From assembly GCA_902801465.1 (NCBI GenBank), contig CADCIH010000015.1, positions 29,566 to 93,565 on the forward strand: a stretch of DNA of 64,000 nt, given 5' to 3'. The position numbers and the translations under genes were made by a program. Under the pieces are notes generated by a model. The model searched no databases. It was not told where the DNA came from and saw only the letters and a program-made list of their open reading frames with translations. Positions 16,963 to 25,437 of the stretch are shown here, one piece after another. Position 1 is the stretch's first letter, and the number at the start of each line of letters is the position of its first letter. The stretch comes from an uncultured Bacteroidia bacterium (GTDB lineage: Bacteria; Bacteroidota; Bacteroidia; Bacteroidales; F082).

Positions 16963-19900
16963 ATGATATGCTTCTTTCATTCTGGAAATCAACGAGTTAT
17001 AGCTGTTGATTCTGTATCGGAGCTTTCTTCGGAATATCTGTCACGCCTTTCATGGCTTTTTGGCAAGGCCACCATGGTCAAAGCCAAGTCGGTGAAAGGC
17101 TTTTTTGTTGGTCCTCGTCGTGAGATGATTACGCCTTGGAGCACCAATGCCGTGGAGATCACCCAAAACATGGGTATCGAGGGCATTGTCCGCATTGAGG
17201 AGTTCCATGAGGTGGAGTCGAAGGATGCTCCTTACGACCCCATGCTTCAGGCCATGTACCATAACCTCGACCAAAAGGTGTTTACCGTCAACCGGAAACC
17301 TGAGCCGCTGAAACATATCGATGATATTGCCGCTTACAACGCCCAGGAAGGATTGGCGTTGAGCGAAGAGGAGATAGCCTACCTCGAAGGCATTGCCAAG
17401 AAGATTGGTCGCAAGCTCACCGACAGTGAGGTGTATGGCTTCGCCCAGGTCAACTCGGAACACTGCCGCCACAAGATTTTCAACGGCACGTTCATCATCG
17501 ACGGGAAGAAGATGGGCAGCACCCTGTTTGCCTTGATTAAAAAGACCTCACAGGCCAATCCCAACAGGTTGGTCTCGGCCTATAAAGACAATGTCGCCTT
17601 TGTACTTGGTCCCCGTGTGGAGCAGTTCGCTCCCCTTGGACAATATGAGGCGAGCTATTTTCAGATCAAGGGTGTCGACACCATCATCTCGCTGAAGGCT
17701 GAGACGCATAACTTCCCGACTACCGTGGAGCCTTTCAATGGTGCTGCCACAGGCACCGGTGGTGAGATCCGCGACCGTCTGGCAGGCGGCCAGGCCAGTC
17801 TCCCGTTGGCAGGCACCGCCGTGTATATGACCTCCTATCCCCGGACCGCCGACGACCGCAGCTGGGAACAGGACGTGGAACCACGTGAATGGCTCTATCA
17901 AACCCCTGAGGAGATCCTGATCAAGGCCTCCAACGGAGCCTCCGACTTCGGAAACAAGTTCGGACAGCCCCTCATCAATGGCAGTGTGCTGACCTTTGAG
18001 CATCAGGAGAAGGAGACCATGGGCTACGACAAGGTGATCATGCTGGCTGGCGGTATCGGCTTTGCCAAGAAACAAGACGCCAAGAAGTTGGAGCCCGAAC
18101 CAGGTGACGTCATCGTGGTGCTGGGAGGTGACAACTACCGCATCGGAATGGGTGGTGGTGCCGTGTCGAGCGTCGATACGGGCCAATACAGCAACGCCAT
18201 CGAACTCAACGCCGTACAACGTGCCAACCCCGAGATGCAGAAACGTGTCAGCAACGTCATCCGCGCCATGGCCGAGAAAGACACCAACCCCATCCGTAGC
18301 ATCCACGACCACGGTGCTGGTGGCCATCTCAACTGCCTCTCCGAACTCATCGAAGACGCTGGAGGCGTGGTGTATGTCGACCGTCTTCCCGTGGGTGACC
18401 CGACCTTGTCCGACAAGGAGATCATCGGCAATGAGTCGCAAGAGCGTATGGGCCTGCTAGTGCGGAAGAAAGACCTGCCTCTGGTGCGTAAGACCGCTGA
18501 GCGTGAGCGCGCCCCTTACTACGAGGTGGGTGAGGTGACCGGCGATGAAAGGTTGCGTTTCGTCCGTGAGAAAGGCGAAGCCCCTATCGACTTGGCCATC
18601 TCCGACTTCTTCGGTAGCGCTCCCAAGACGGTGCTTACCGACAAGACCAAACCTGTCAACTTCAAGAAAATCAGCTATACCAAACGTGACTTCCACAAAT
18701 ATCTCGAAAAGGTCCTTCAACTGGAGGCTGTGGCCTGTAAGGACTGGCTCACCAACAAGGTCGACCGTTCGGTGACCGGCCGTGTGGCCCAGCAGCAGTG
18801 CGTGGGTGAGGTGCAGCTCCCGTTGGCCAACCTTGGCATCAGCGCTCTCGACTACACTGGTCGTCGCGGCGTGGCCACCGCATTGGGTCATGCCCCTATC
18901 CCAGGCCTTATCGACCCTGCTGCAGGCTCGCGTCTCTCGGTGTCGGAAGCTCTCACCAACCTCGTGTGGGCCCCCATCGAAGGCAACCTGCAAGGTGTCT
19001 CGCTGAGCGCCAACTGGATGTGGCCTGCCAAGCAGGAAGGCGAGACGGCACGACTCTATTCCGCTGTGAAAGCGTTGAGTGACTATGCCATCGCCCTCGG
19101 CATCAACGTGCCAACTGGCAAGGACTCGCTCTCCATGACCCAGAAATACCCCGATGGACAGAAGGTGGTGGCCCCTGGTACCGTCATCGTAAGTGCGGTC
19201 GGCGAGGTGAGCGACATCCGTCGCACGGTGAATCCCGTGATGAAAGGCCGTCTCGACAGCGAGTTGCTCTATATCGACTTCTCGAGCGACGGCTTCGAAC
19301 TTGGCGGCAGCAGCTTTGCCCAGGCGATCGGCGCCATCGGACAGAAGACGCCCGATGTGAAGAGTCCTGCATACTTCAAAAAGGCCTTCAACGCCGTCCA
19401 GAAACTCATTGAAGAGGGTCTGGTGATGGCTGGACACGACGTCTCGGCGGGCGGTCTGATCACAACCCTGTTGGAGATGAACTTCGCCAACACCGAGATG
19501 GGCATGGAGATCAACCTCAAGGATTTCGACAAGGAGGACTTCACCTCGGTGCTGTTCTGCGAGAAGCCTTCGGTGGTGATCCAGGTAGCTGCCGACGGAC
19601 AGGCGAAGAAACACCTGCGTGAGATGGGTGTCCGCTTCAAAGTCATCGGAAGCCCCTGCGTCAAACGCCAACTCACCATCCGTCATGCAGGTCACATGAG
19701 TCAGTTCGACATCGACGCCTTGCGTGATGTCTGGTTCCGTTCATCGTACCTGCTCGACCGCAAGCAAAGTGGCGAGCGCATGGCTTTGGAACGCTACGAG
19801 AACTACAAGAAACAATACCTCCATTATAGCCTTGGCCGTGGTTTCACCGGAAGAGCCAAGGACCTTGGCATCGTGATGAACCGCCGCAAGAAGAGCGGCA

Positions 19901-20652
19901 TCAAGGCTGCCATCATCCGAGAGAAAGGCTGCCAGTGCGATCGCGAGATGGCGTATGCCCTCTATCTGGCCGGCTTCGATGTGAAGGATGTCACCATGAC
20001 CGATCTCAGCAGTGGCCGTGAGGACCTCACCGACGTCAACATGATCGTGTTTGTGGGTGGCTTCTCCAATTCCGACGTGCTCGGCTCCGCCAAAGGCTGG
20101 GCCGGCGCCTTCCTTTACAACGAGAAGGCCAAGAAAGCCCTCGATGACTTCTATGCCCGTGAGGATACCCTGAGCCTCGGTGTGTGTAACGGCTGCCAGC
20201 TGATGATGGAACTTGGCCTGATCTATCCCGACCACGAGGAACATCCAGTGATGAAGCACAATAACTCGCACAAGTTCGAGTCGGCTTTCCTCAATGTGGA
20301 GATCTCACAAAACGAGAGCGTGATGCTCAAGTCGCTCTCAGGCCGTCGTCTGGGTGTTTGGGTGGCACATGGCGAGGGCAGGTTCTACTTCCCATACTAC
20401 CGTGACAAGTACAAGATTGTGATGACTTACGGTCAAGAGAAATATCCGGGCAACCCCAATGGCAGCGACTGGTCGGTGGCAGGCATCTGTTCCAACAACG
20501 GCCGTCATCTGGCCATGATGCCTCATCTGGAGCGTGCCTTCCTGCCTTGGCAGTGGGCCTACTATCCCGACAACCGTAAAGACGACGAGGTGAGCCCGTG
20601 GATTGAAGCTTTCGTGAATGCCCGCAAGTGGGTTGAGGAACACCAGAAATAA
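16963..20652 (+). CDS. purL: Phosphoribosylformylglycinamidine synthase (large, fused form)
   Basis: A 1229-residue protein catalysing the ATP- and glutamine-dependent conversion of FGAR to FGAM in purine synthesis. N-terminal domain: GFFVGPRREMITPWSTNAVEITQNMG. Synthetase core: FAQVNSEHCRHKIFNGTF, ISLKAETHNFPTTVEPFNGAATGTGGEIRD, and the second half with PTGKDSLSM and AGHDVSAGGLITTLLEM. C-terminal class-I glutaminase: FVGGFSNSDVLGSAKGWAG, GVCNGCQLMMELG (nucleophile Cys1075) and VAHGEGR. Its length fits the single-chain gammaproteobacterial/Bacteroidota type. The ATG at 16963 gives MICFFHSGNQRVIAV; an in-frame start 6 codons upstream is less likely. murG follows after 7 bases. Confidence 0.97.
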   Translation: MICFFHSGNQRVIAVDSVSELSSEYLSRLSWLFGKATMVKAKSVKGFFVGPRREMITPWSTNAVEITQNMGIEGIVRIEEFHEVESKDAPYDPMLQAMYHNLDQKVFTVNRKPEPLKHIDDIAAYNAQEGLALSEEEIAYLEGIAKKIGRKLTDSEVYGFAQVNSEHCRHKIFNGTFIIDGKKMGSTLFALIKKTSQANPNRLVSAYKDNVAFVLGPRVEQFAPLGQYEASYFQIKGVDTIISLKAETHNFPTTVEPFNGAATGTGGEIRDRLAGGQASLPLAGTAVYMTSYPRTADDRSWEQDVEPREWLYQTPEEILIKASNGASDFGNKFGQPLINGSVLTFEHQEKETMGYDKVIMLAGGIGFAKKQDAKKLEPEPGDVIVVLGGDNYRIGMGGGAVSSVDTGQYSNAIELNAVQRANPEMQKRVSNVIRAMAEKDTNPIRSIHDHGAGGHLNCLSELIEDAGGVVYVDRLPVGDPTLSDKEIIGNESQERMGLLVRKKDLPLVRKTAERERAPYYEVGEVTGDERLRFVREKGEAPIDLAISDFFGSAPKTVLTDKTKPVNFKKISYTKRDFHKYLEKVLQLEAVACKDWLTNKVDRSVTGRVAQQQCVGEVQLPLANLGISALDYTGRRGVATALGHAPIPGLIDPAAGSRLSVSEALTNLVWAPIEGNLQGVSLSANWMWPAKQEGETARLYSAVKALSDYAIALGINVPTGKDSLSMTQKYPDGQKVVAPGTVIVSAVGEVSDIRRTVNPVMKGRLDSELLYIDFSSDGFELGGSSFAQAIGAIGQKTPDVKSPAYFKKAFNAVQKLIEEGLVMAGHDVSAGGLITTLLEMNFANTEMGMEINLKDFDKEDFTSVLFCEKPSVVIQVAADGQAKKHLREMGVRFKVIGSPCVKRQLTIRHAGHMSQFDIDALRDVWFRSSYLLDRKQSGERMALERYENYKKQYLHYSLGRGFTGRAKDLGIVMNRRKKSGIKAAIIREKGCQCDREMAYALYLAGFDVKDVTMTDLSSGREDLTDVNMIVFVGGFSNSDVLGSAKGWAGAFLYNEKAKKALDDFYAREDTLSLGVCNGCQLMMELGLIYPDHEEHPVMKHNNSHKFESAFLNVEISQNESVMLKSLSGRRLGVWVAHGEGRFYFPYYRDKYKIVMTYGQEKYPGNPNGSDWSVAGICSNNGRHLAMMPHLERAFLPWQWAYYPDNRKDDEVSPWIEAFVNARKWVEEHQK

Positions 20653-20659
20653 CAATGCC

Positions 20660-21763
20660 ATGAAAGACAATCCGAAGTTTGTAATCAGCGGTGGTGGCAC
20701 GGGAGGGCATATCTTTCCCGCCATCGCCATTGCCGACGCCTTGAAACGGCGTTTTCCCGCCGCTGAGATTCTCTTTATTGGCGCCAAGGGCCGCATGGAG
20801 ATGCAAAGGGTGCCCCAGGCAGGTTATCCTATCGAGGGGCTGTGGATCAGCGGTCTCACCAAGGACTACCGTGCGCTGACTTTGCCTCTCAAGATCGTCA
20901 GCAGCCTTTGGAAGGCGCGCCGCATCTTGAAGCGCTTCCAGCCCGATTGCGTCATCGGCGTGGGTGGCTTCGCCAGCGGTCCCACGCTGAAAGCCGCCAA
21001 CTGGCTCGGCATCCCCACCGTGATTCAGGAGCAGAACTCCTATCCTGGCAAGACCAACCGCAATGTGGGTCGCAAGGCCAAGGCCATCTGTGTGGCTTAC
21101 GACCATCTCGACCAGTGGTTTCCCGCCGAGAAGATCCATTTCACTGGGAATCCGTTGAGAGCCAGCATCACTCTCGATTGCACACGTGAGGAAGCCGCCG
21201 CCTATTTCGGTCTCGATCCCGCCAAGCCGGTGGCATTGCTTGTAGGTGGAAGCCAAGGCGCGTTGGGCATCAACAAAGGCATCAGCGCCCAGCTGAAGGC
21301 TTTCTGCGACACTGATTTGCAGCTGATATGGCAGACGGGCAAGACCTATCTCAACCAAGCTCAGGAAGAGGTGAAAGCCCTTGGCTTGGAGCACAAGGTG
21401 AAACCCACGGTGTTTATCGACCGCATGGACCTCGCCTATTGTGTGGCCGACGTGGTGGTGTCGCGTGCCGGAGCCATGTCGATCTCTGAACTCGCCATCG
21501 TCCAGCGCCCTGTGATCTTCGTGCCGCTGCCTACCGCCGCCGAGGATCATCAGACCAAAAACGCACGTCAACTCGTCGAAGCCGATGCCGCCCTCATGGT
21601 GCGCAACGCCGACACCGAGCAAGAGCTTGTCCCTGCCTTGATCAAGTTGGCTGGCGACAAGGAACAGCAGGCACGACTCAGTGCCAACATAGGAAAGTTT
21701 GCACGGCCCAACGCCGCCAATGACATAGTTGAACAAATAATCAAAGCTTATGAAAGAGTTTAA
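20660..21763 (+). CDS. murG: UDP-GlcNAc:undecaprenyl-PP-MurNAc-pentapeptide transferase MurG
   Basis: A 367-residue GT28 glycosyltransferase that makes lipid II from lipid I at the cytoplasmic face of the inner membrane. Motifs: FVISGGGTGGHIFPAIAIADAL (first G-loop), GAKGRMEMQRVPQAGYPIEGLWISGL, DCVIGVGGFASGPTLKAANWLGIPTVIQEQNSYPGKTNR, LLVGGSQGALGINK, VVVSRAGAMSISELAIVQRPVIFVPLPTAAEDHQTKNA. ATG at 20660 follows the purL stop by 7 bases. The 3' end overlaps nadE by 14 bases. This is not inside a dcw cluster as in many bacteria; purL-murG-nadE-mrp-nifU form one dense unit. Confidence 0.96.
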   Translation: MKDNPKFVISGGGTGGHIFPAIAIADALKRRFPAAEILFIGAKGRMEMQRVPQAGYPIEGLWISGLTKDYRALTLPLKIVSSLWKARRILKRFQPDCVIGVGGFASGPTLKAANWLGIPTVIQEQNSYPGKTNRNVGRKAKAICVAYDHLDQWFPAEKIHFTGNPLRASITLDCTREEAAAYFGLDPAKPVALLVGGSQGALGINKGISAQLKAFCDTDLQLIWQTGKTYLNQAQEEVKALGLEHKVKPTVFIDRMDLAYCVADVVVSRAGAMSISELAIVQRPVIFVPLPTAAEDHQTKNARQLVEADAALMVRNADTEQELVPALIKLAGDKEQQARLSANIGKFARPNAANDIVEQIIKAYERV

Positions 21764-22505
21764 TCCCAAAGAAGTGAAAGACCAGGTCGTACAGTGGATA
21801 CGCGACTGGTTTGAGCAAAACGGTCCTGGATGCAATGCCGTCATCGGCATCTCGGGTGGTAAGGACAGCAGCATCGTGGCCGGTCTCTGCGTGGAAGCCC
21901 TTGGCAAGGATCGCGTCATCGGCATCACCATGCCCAACGGAGTGCAGAAAGACATCTCCGACAGCATGAAGCTCATCAACCATCTCGGCATCCGCTATTT
22001 CAACGTCAACATCGGAGAGACCTACAAGGCGCTGATGGGAGAGGTGGAAAAAGAATTGGGAATCCAAAATATAGAAGTCAGCAATCAGACTGTCATCAAC
22101 ATGCCGCCAAGACTTAGGATGACCACCCTCTATGCCGTCTCACAGTCGCTGAACGGCCGTGTGGCCAACACCTGCAACCTCTCGGAGGACTGGGTGGGCT
22201 ACAGCACCCGCTACGGCGATGCCGCCGGCGATTTCTCGCCATTGGGTGGACTCACCGTCCAGGAAGTCAAGGCCATAGGCAAGGAACTCGGATTGCCCAT
22301 CGATCTGGTGGAGAAGACTCCGTCGGACGGACTTTGCGGCAAGAGCGACGAGGACAACCTCGGCTTCACCTATGCCGTTTTGGACAAATACATCCGTACA
22401 GGTGTTTGCGAAGATCCTGTCATCAAGGCAAAGATCGACGACAAGCACGTGAAGAATCTTTTTAAATTGAAACCTATACCTCATTTTGAATATAATGCTG
22501 AATAA
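21750..22505 (+). CDS. nadE: NH3-dependent NAD+ synthetase
   Basis: A 251-residue N-type ATP pyrophosphatase that amidates deamido-NAD with ammonia. Motifs: AVIGISGGKDSSIVAGLCVEALG (PP-loop SGGKDS), ITMPNGVQKD, NMPPRLRMTTLYAVSQSLNGRVANTCNLSEDWVGYSTRYGDAAGDFSPLGGLTVQEVKAIGKELGLP and KTPSDGLCGKSDEDNLGFTY. No glutaminase (nitrilase) domain is attached, so it uses ammonia. The start lies inside the 3' end of murG and its last 11 bases overlap the mrp start, indicating coupled translation. Confidence 0.96.
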   Translation: MKEFNPKEVKDQVVQWIRDWFEQNGPGCNAVIGISGGKDSSIVAGLCVEALGKDRVIGITMPNGVQKDISDSMKLINHLGIRYFNVNIGETYKALMGEVEKELGIQNIEVSNQTVINMPPRLRMTTLYAVSQSLNGRVANTCNLSEDWVGYSTRYGDAAGDFSPLGGLTVQEVKAIGKELGLPIDLVEKTPSDGLCGKSDEDNLGFTYAVLDKYIRTGVCEDPVIKAKIDDKHVKNLFKLKPIPHFEYNAE

Positions 22506-23517
22506 AGAGAATGTTTTAGAAGTTTTGAAAGACGTCATTTACTTTCCCAAGGGTGACAACATCGTGGCTTTGAACATGGTGGAAAACCTGATGGTGAATG
22601 AGACAGGCGTCCGTTTTGATTTGATTGTTGAACACCTTGACGATCCGAAGAACGACATCATGGTCAACGCAGCCAAGCGCACCTTGACAGACGTTTTCGG
22701 TGAGATTAATGTCGATGTCAAGGTAAAAGAGCAGGAGACCTCTCTTTCCAAGGTGAAGCACATCATCGCTGTAGCCTCTGGTAAAGGTGGAGTGGGCAAG
22801 AGCACCGTTGCTGCCAATTTGGCAGTTGCCTTGGCCCGTGCCAACCAGCGTGTGGGCTTGATCGATGCCGACATTTACGGACCGTCGGTGCCGATGATGT
22901 TCGGTGCTGAAGACGAGCAGCCTGCCTGTTTTGAGAAGGATGGCAAGGCCGTGATGGTGCCGCTTGAGCGTTTTGGCATCAAACTGCTGAGCATCGGTTG
23001 CTTTGTCGACCCCGAGCGTCCTTTGATCTGGCGTGGACCCATGGCCACCAGCGCCCTTAACCAGCTGATGAACGACACCCTGTGGGGTGAGCTCGACTGG
23101 ATGGTGGTTGACATGCCTCCGGGGACGGGCGACATCCAGCTCACGCTGGCCCAACAGTATAAGGTGACGGGTGCCATCATCGTGACCACGCCCCAGAAGG
23201 TGGCCTTCGCCGATGTTCTGCGTGCCGCCAACATGTTCAAGGAAGAGGCGCTCCAGATCCCGATCTATGGTTTGGTGGAGAACATGGCCTATTTCACTCC
23301 TTCCGACATGCCTGACAAGAAATACTACATTTTTGGAAAGGAGACTGGGCAGCAGTTTGCCGACCAGCTCGGTGTCCCGTTGCTGGGACAGATTCCGATC
23401 GTGGAGAAAATCGCCGAGTGTGGCGACAATGGCACACCTCTTGCGCTTGATGCCGACTCGCCGGTGACCAAGGCTTTCGACAAGATTGCCCATTCAGTTT
23501 TAAACTCTAAACTTTAA
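22495..23517 (+). CDS. Mrp/ApbC/NBP35-type iron-sulfur carrier ATPase
   Basis: A 340-residue cytoplasmic P-loop protein. An N-terminal DUF59/MIP18-like domain (about residues 1-85: VLEVLKDVIYFPKGDNIVAL...FDLIVEHLDDPKNDI) precedes the deviant Walker A KHIIAVASGKGGVGKSTVAANLAVALA, followed by IDADIYGPSVPMMFG, LIWRGPMATSAL and DWMVVDMPPGTGDIQLTLAQ. Such proteins carry 4Fe-4S clusters to apo-enzymes. The CxxC pair near the C-terminus found in many homologues is not visible, which is worth noting. I prefer the ATG at 22495 (MLNKENVLEVLKD) over an upstream TTG. A NifU-type scaffold gene follows after three bases. Confidence 0.9.
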   Translation: MLNKENVLEVLKDVIYFPKGDNIVALNMVENLMVNETGVRFDLIVEHLDDPKNDIMVNAAKRTLTDVFGEINVDVKVKEQETSLSKVKHIIAVASGKGGVGKSTVAANLAVALARANQRVGLIDADIYGPSVPMMFGAEDEQPACFEKDGKAVMVPLERFGIKLLSIGCFVDPERPLIWRGPMATSALNQLMNDTLWGELDWMVVDMPPGTGDIQLTLAQQYKVTGAIIVTTPQKVAFADVLRAANMFKEEALQIPIYGLVENMAYFTPSDMPDKKYYIFGKETGQQFADQLGVPLLGQIPIVEKIAECGDNGTPLALDADSPVTKAFDKIAHSVLNSKL

Positions 23518-23520
23518 GTC

Positions 23521-23760
23521 ATGGAAAAGGAGCTATTGGAAAAACGGATAAAGAATGTCCTCGAGCAAGTTCGTCCCTATCTTCAGGCTGATGGTGGCGA
23601 TGTGAACTTCGTTGAACTCACCGATGACATGGTGGTGATGGTGGAGCTCACTGGAGCCTGCGGCGACTGTCCTCACAGCAAGATGACCCTTAAAAACGGC
23701 ATTGAAGCCGTGATGAAGAAGGTTATCCCAGAGATTAAAGCAGTTGAACAAATTCAATAA
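23521..23760 (+). CDS. NifU C-terminal domain (NfuA-like) Fe-S scaffold protein
   Basis: A 79-residue single-domain protein matching the NifU-like C-terminal family: RIKNVLEQVRPYLQADGGDVNFVELTDDMVVMVELTGACGDCPHSKMTLKNGIEAVMKK. The CxxC (CGDC) binds a 4Fe-4S cluster between two subunits. It lies three bases after the Mrp-type carrier gene, and the pair likely works in cluster assembly and delivery. Confidence 0.93.
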   Translation: MEKELLEKRIKNVLEQVRPYLQADGGDVNFVELTDDMVVMVELTGACGDCPHSKMTLKNGIEAVMKKVIPEIKAVEQIQ

Positions 23761-23784
23761 AATAATAATAAAAACTAAAACGCT

Positions 23785-25437
23785 ATGAAAAAAGGATTAC
23801 TATCAATCTTTGCTGTGGCTGTGCTGATGCTGGTTTCAGTGATCGGCTATGCCCAAACCACTTACACCAAGGTCAACACTGTTGCTGAGCTTGAGGCTGG
23901 TGAACAGTATATCTTGGTGGGTTATGACGCCGATGGCAATGCGTTTGTCATGGGTTATCAGAAGTCGAACAACCGTCACGCCATCGCTATTGACGACAAT
24001 GGTGGTGTCATCACTGCCACTGTGGCCACTGATCCTTCGCAGCAGGACGTTCCTTTCGAGTTCACTCTTGGTGGATCGGCTGATGCTTGGACCATTTACG
24101 ACCCGCTCAATGACGGTTATCTCTATGCTCCTGGTGGAGGCAACTACCTCCGTACCCAGTCCACCCTTGACGACAAGGGACAGTGGAGCATCACTGAAGG
24201 TGAAGGCGGCGGCTTTATCCCCGTCAGCAACGGCGGTGTTGAGCAGAACATCATGCGTTACAACATCACTTCGACCTTGTTCGGTTGCTACAAGGAGTCA
24301 TCGAACGTGTCCGCTTTGGTTTATTTCTTCAAGGCTGATGGCACTGTTGCTCCCTCACCCGAACCGACCAACTATCCCACCCAGTTCACCGCCACGGTGG
24401 ATGGCGTGGACGCCTATTGCGTGTGGGCTGATGCCACTGGCGCACAGCTGCCCACCAAGTATCTTGTCCTGGCTTCGACGGGCAACATCACCGTTCCTAC
24501 CGACGGCACTCCCGTCCCTGACGGCGAGTTGGCCAAGAATGTGGCTTACGGTACCGGCGCGGTCATTTTCGAGGGTTTGCAGCCCAACACGACCTATCAT
24601 TTCGCCATCTTCCCCTACACCAACAGTGGTGCTAACATCGATTACAAGACCGATGGCAACTATCCTACGGCAACTGCACATACCGAGGAGGTCTACTATC
24701 TGCTTGACGAGGACTTCGACGAAGACCTTGGCAGCTTTGTGGCCGTCAATGTCGTTGGTGAGCAGGAATGGCATCAGGCTTCCTATCAAGGCACGACCTA
24801 TGCCAACATGAACGGCTATGCCAACCAGGCGAACCATCAGAACGAAGACTGGCTGATTGGCTATGTTGAGATTCCCCAGGGTGTGGGTTATAACGAGATT
24901 TGGGTCAGCTTCCGTACGGCCATGAAGTTCGACGGCGACCCGCTGCGCGTGGCTGTCTCTACCAACTATGATGGTCTTGGAGACCCCAGCGCTGCTGATT
25001 GGGCAAACATCACCGATGGCTTTGATTTCTCGACTGGCAACTACGAATGGGTTGAATCCGGTTCGGTGGATGTCCACGGCTTTGTCGGCAACGAAAGCTT
25101 CTACCTTGCATTCATCTACACCTGCACGGATGAGGCTGCCTCTTCGTGGGAGATTGACTATGTGAAGGTGATTGGCCAGGATCTGACCGCTGTCAACGAG
25201 AGCGAAGTCGCCACGATTGGCCTGTATCCCAATCCTGCTCACGAGACGGTTTCGTTCAGCCTTGAGGGCGATGCACAGGTCAGCGTGTTCGATGTGACAG
25301 GCCGTATGGTCAGCACCATGAACATGGCTGCCGGTGAGGCTCAATATCAGGTGTCTGAGCTCGAAAGCGGCGTGTATTTCCTCAATGTCCGTTACGCTGA
25401 CGGCAAGACCGCTGTCACCAGATTCGTGAAGTTCTAA
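23785..25437 (+). CDS. Secreted T9SS-sorted protein with a choice-of-anchor-J-like domain
   Basis: A 550-residue protein with a signal peptide (MKKGLLSIFAVAVLMLVSVIGYAQ). Residues 25-195 form a domain with aromatic and Gly-rich strands (YILVGYDADGNAFVMGYQKSN, WTIYDPLNDGYLYAPGGGNYL). Residues 200-300 resemble a fibronectin/cleaved-adhesin linker (PNTTYHFAIFPYTNSG). Residues 305-470 (LLDEDFDEDLGSFVAVNVVGEQEWHQASYQGTTYANMNGYANQANHQNEDWLIG...SWEIDYVKV) match a choice-of-anchor J or cleaved-adhesin jelly roll. The C-terminus (IGLYPNPAHETVSFSLEGDAQVSVFDVTGRMVSTMNM...GVYFLNVRYADGKTAVTRFVKF) is a type A T9SS signal. It is likely surface-exposed and binds carbohydrate or protein; no catalytic motif is seen. 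Confidence 0.8.
   Translation: MKKGLLSIFAVAVLMLVSVIGYAQTTYTKVNTVAELEAGEQYILVGYDADGNAFVMGYQKSNNRHAIAIDDNGGVITATVATDPSQQDVPFEFTLGGSADAWTIYDPLNDGYLYAPGGGNYLRTQSTLDDKGQWSITEGEGGGFIPVSNGGVEQNIMRYNITSTLFGCYKESSNVSALVYFFKADGTVAPSPEPTNYPTQFTATVDGVDAYCVWADATGAQLPTKYLVLASTGNITVPTDGTPVPDGELAKNVAYGTGAVIFEGLQPNTTYHFAIFPYTNSGANIDYKTDGNYPTATAHTEEVYYLLDEDFDEDLGSFVAVNVVGEQEWHQASYQGTTYANMNGYANQANHQNEDWLIGYVEIPQGVGYNEIWVSFRTAMKFDGDPLRVAVSTNYDGLGDPSAADWANITDGFDFSTGNYEWVESGSVDVHGFVGNESFYLAFIYTCTDEAASSWEIDYVKVIGQDLTAVNESEVATIGLYPNPAHETVSFSLEGDAQVSVFDVTGRMVSTMNMAAGEAQYQVSELESGVYFLNVRYADGKTAVTRFVKF

Noticed and set aside
18457-21991. Long antisense frames over purL and murG (412 and 554 codons)
   Set aside because: Low-complexity His/Val/Leu-rich translations typical of antisense frames in GC-rich-third-position genes; the plus strand is unambiguous.
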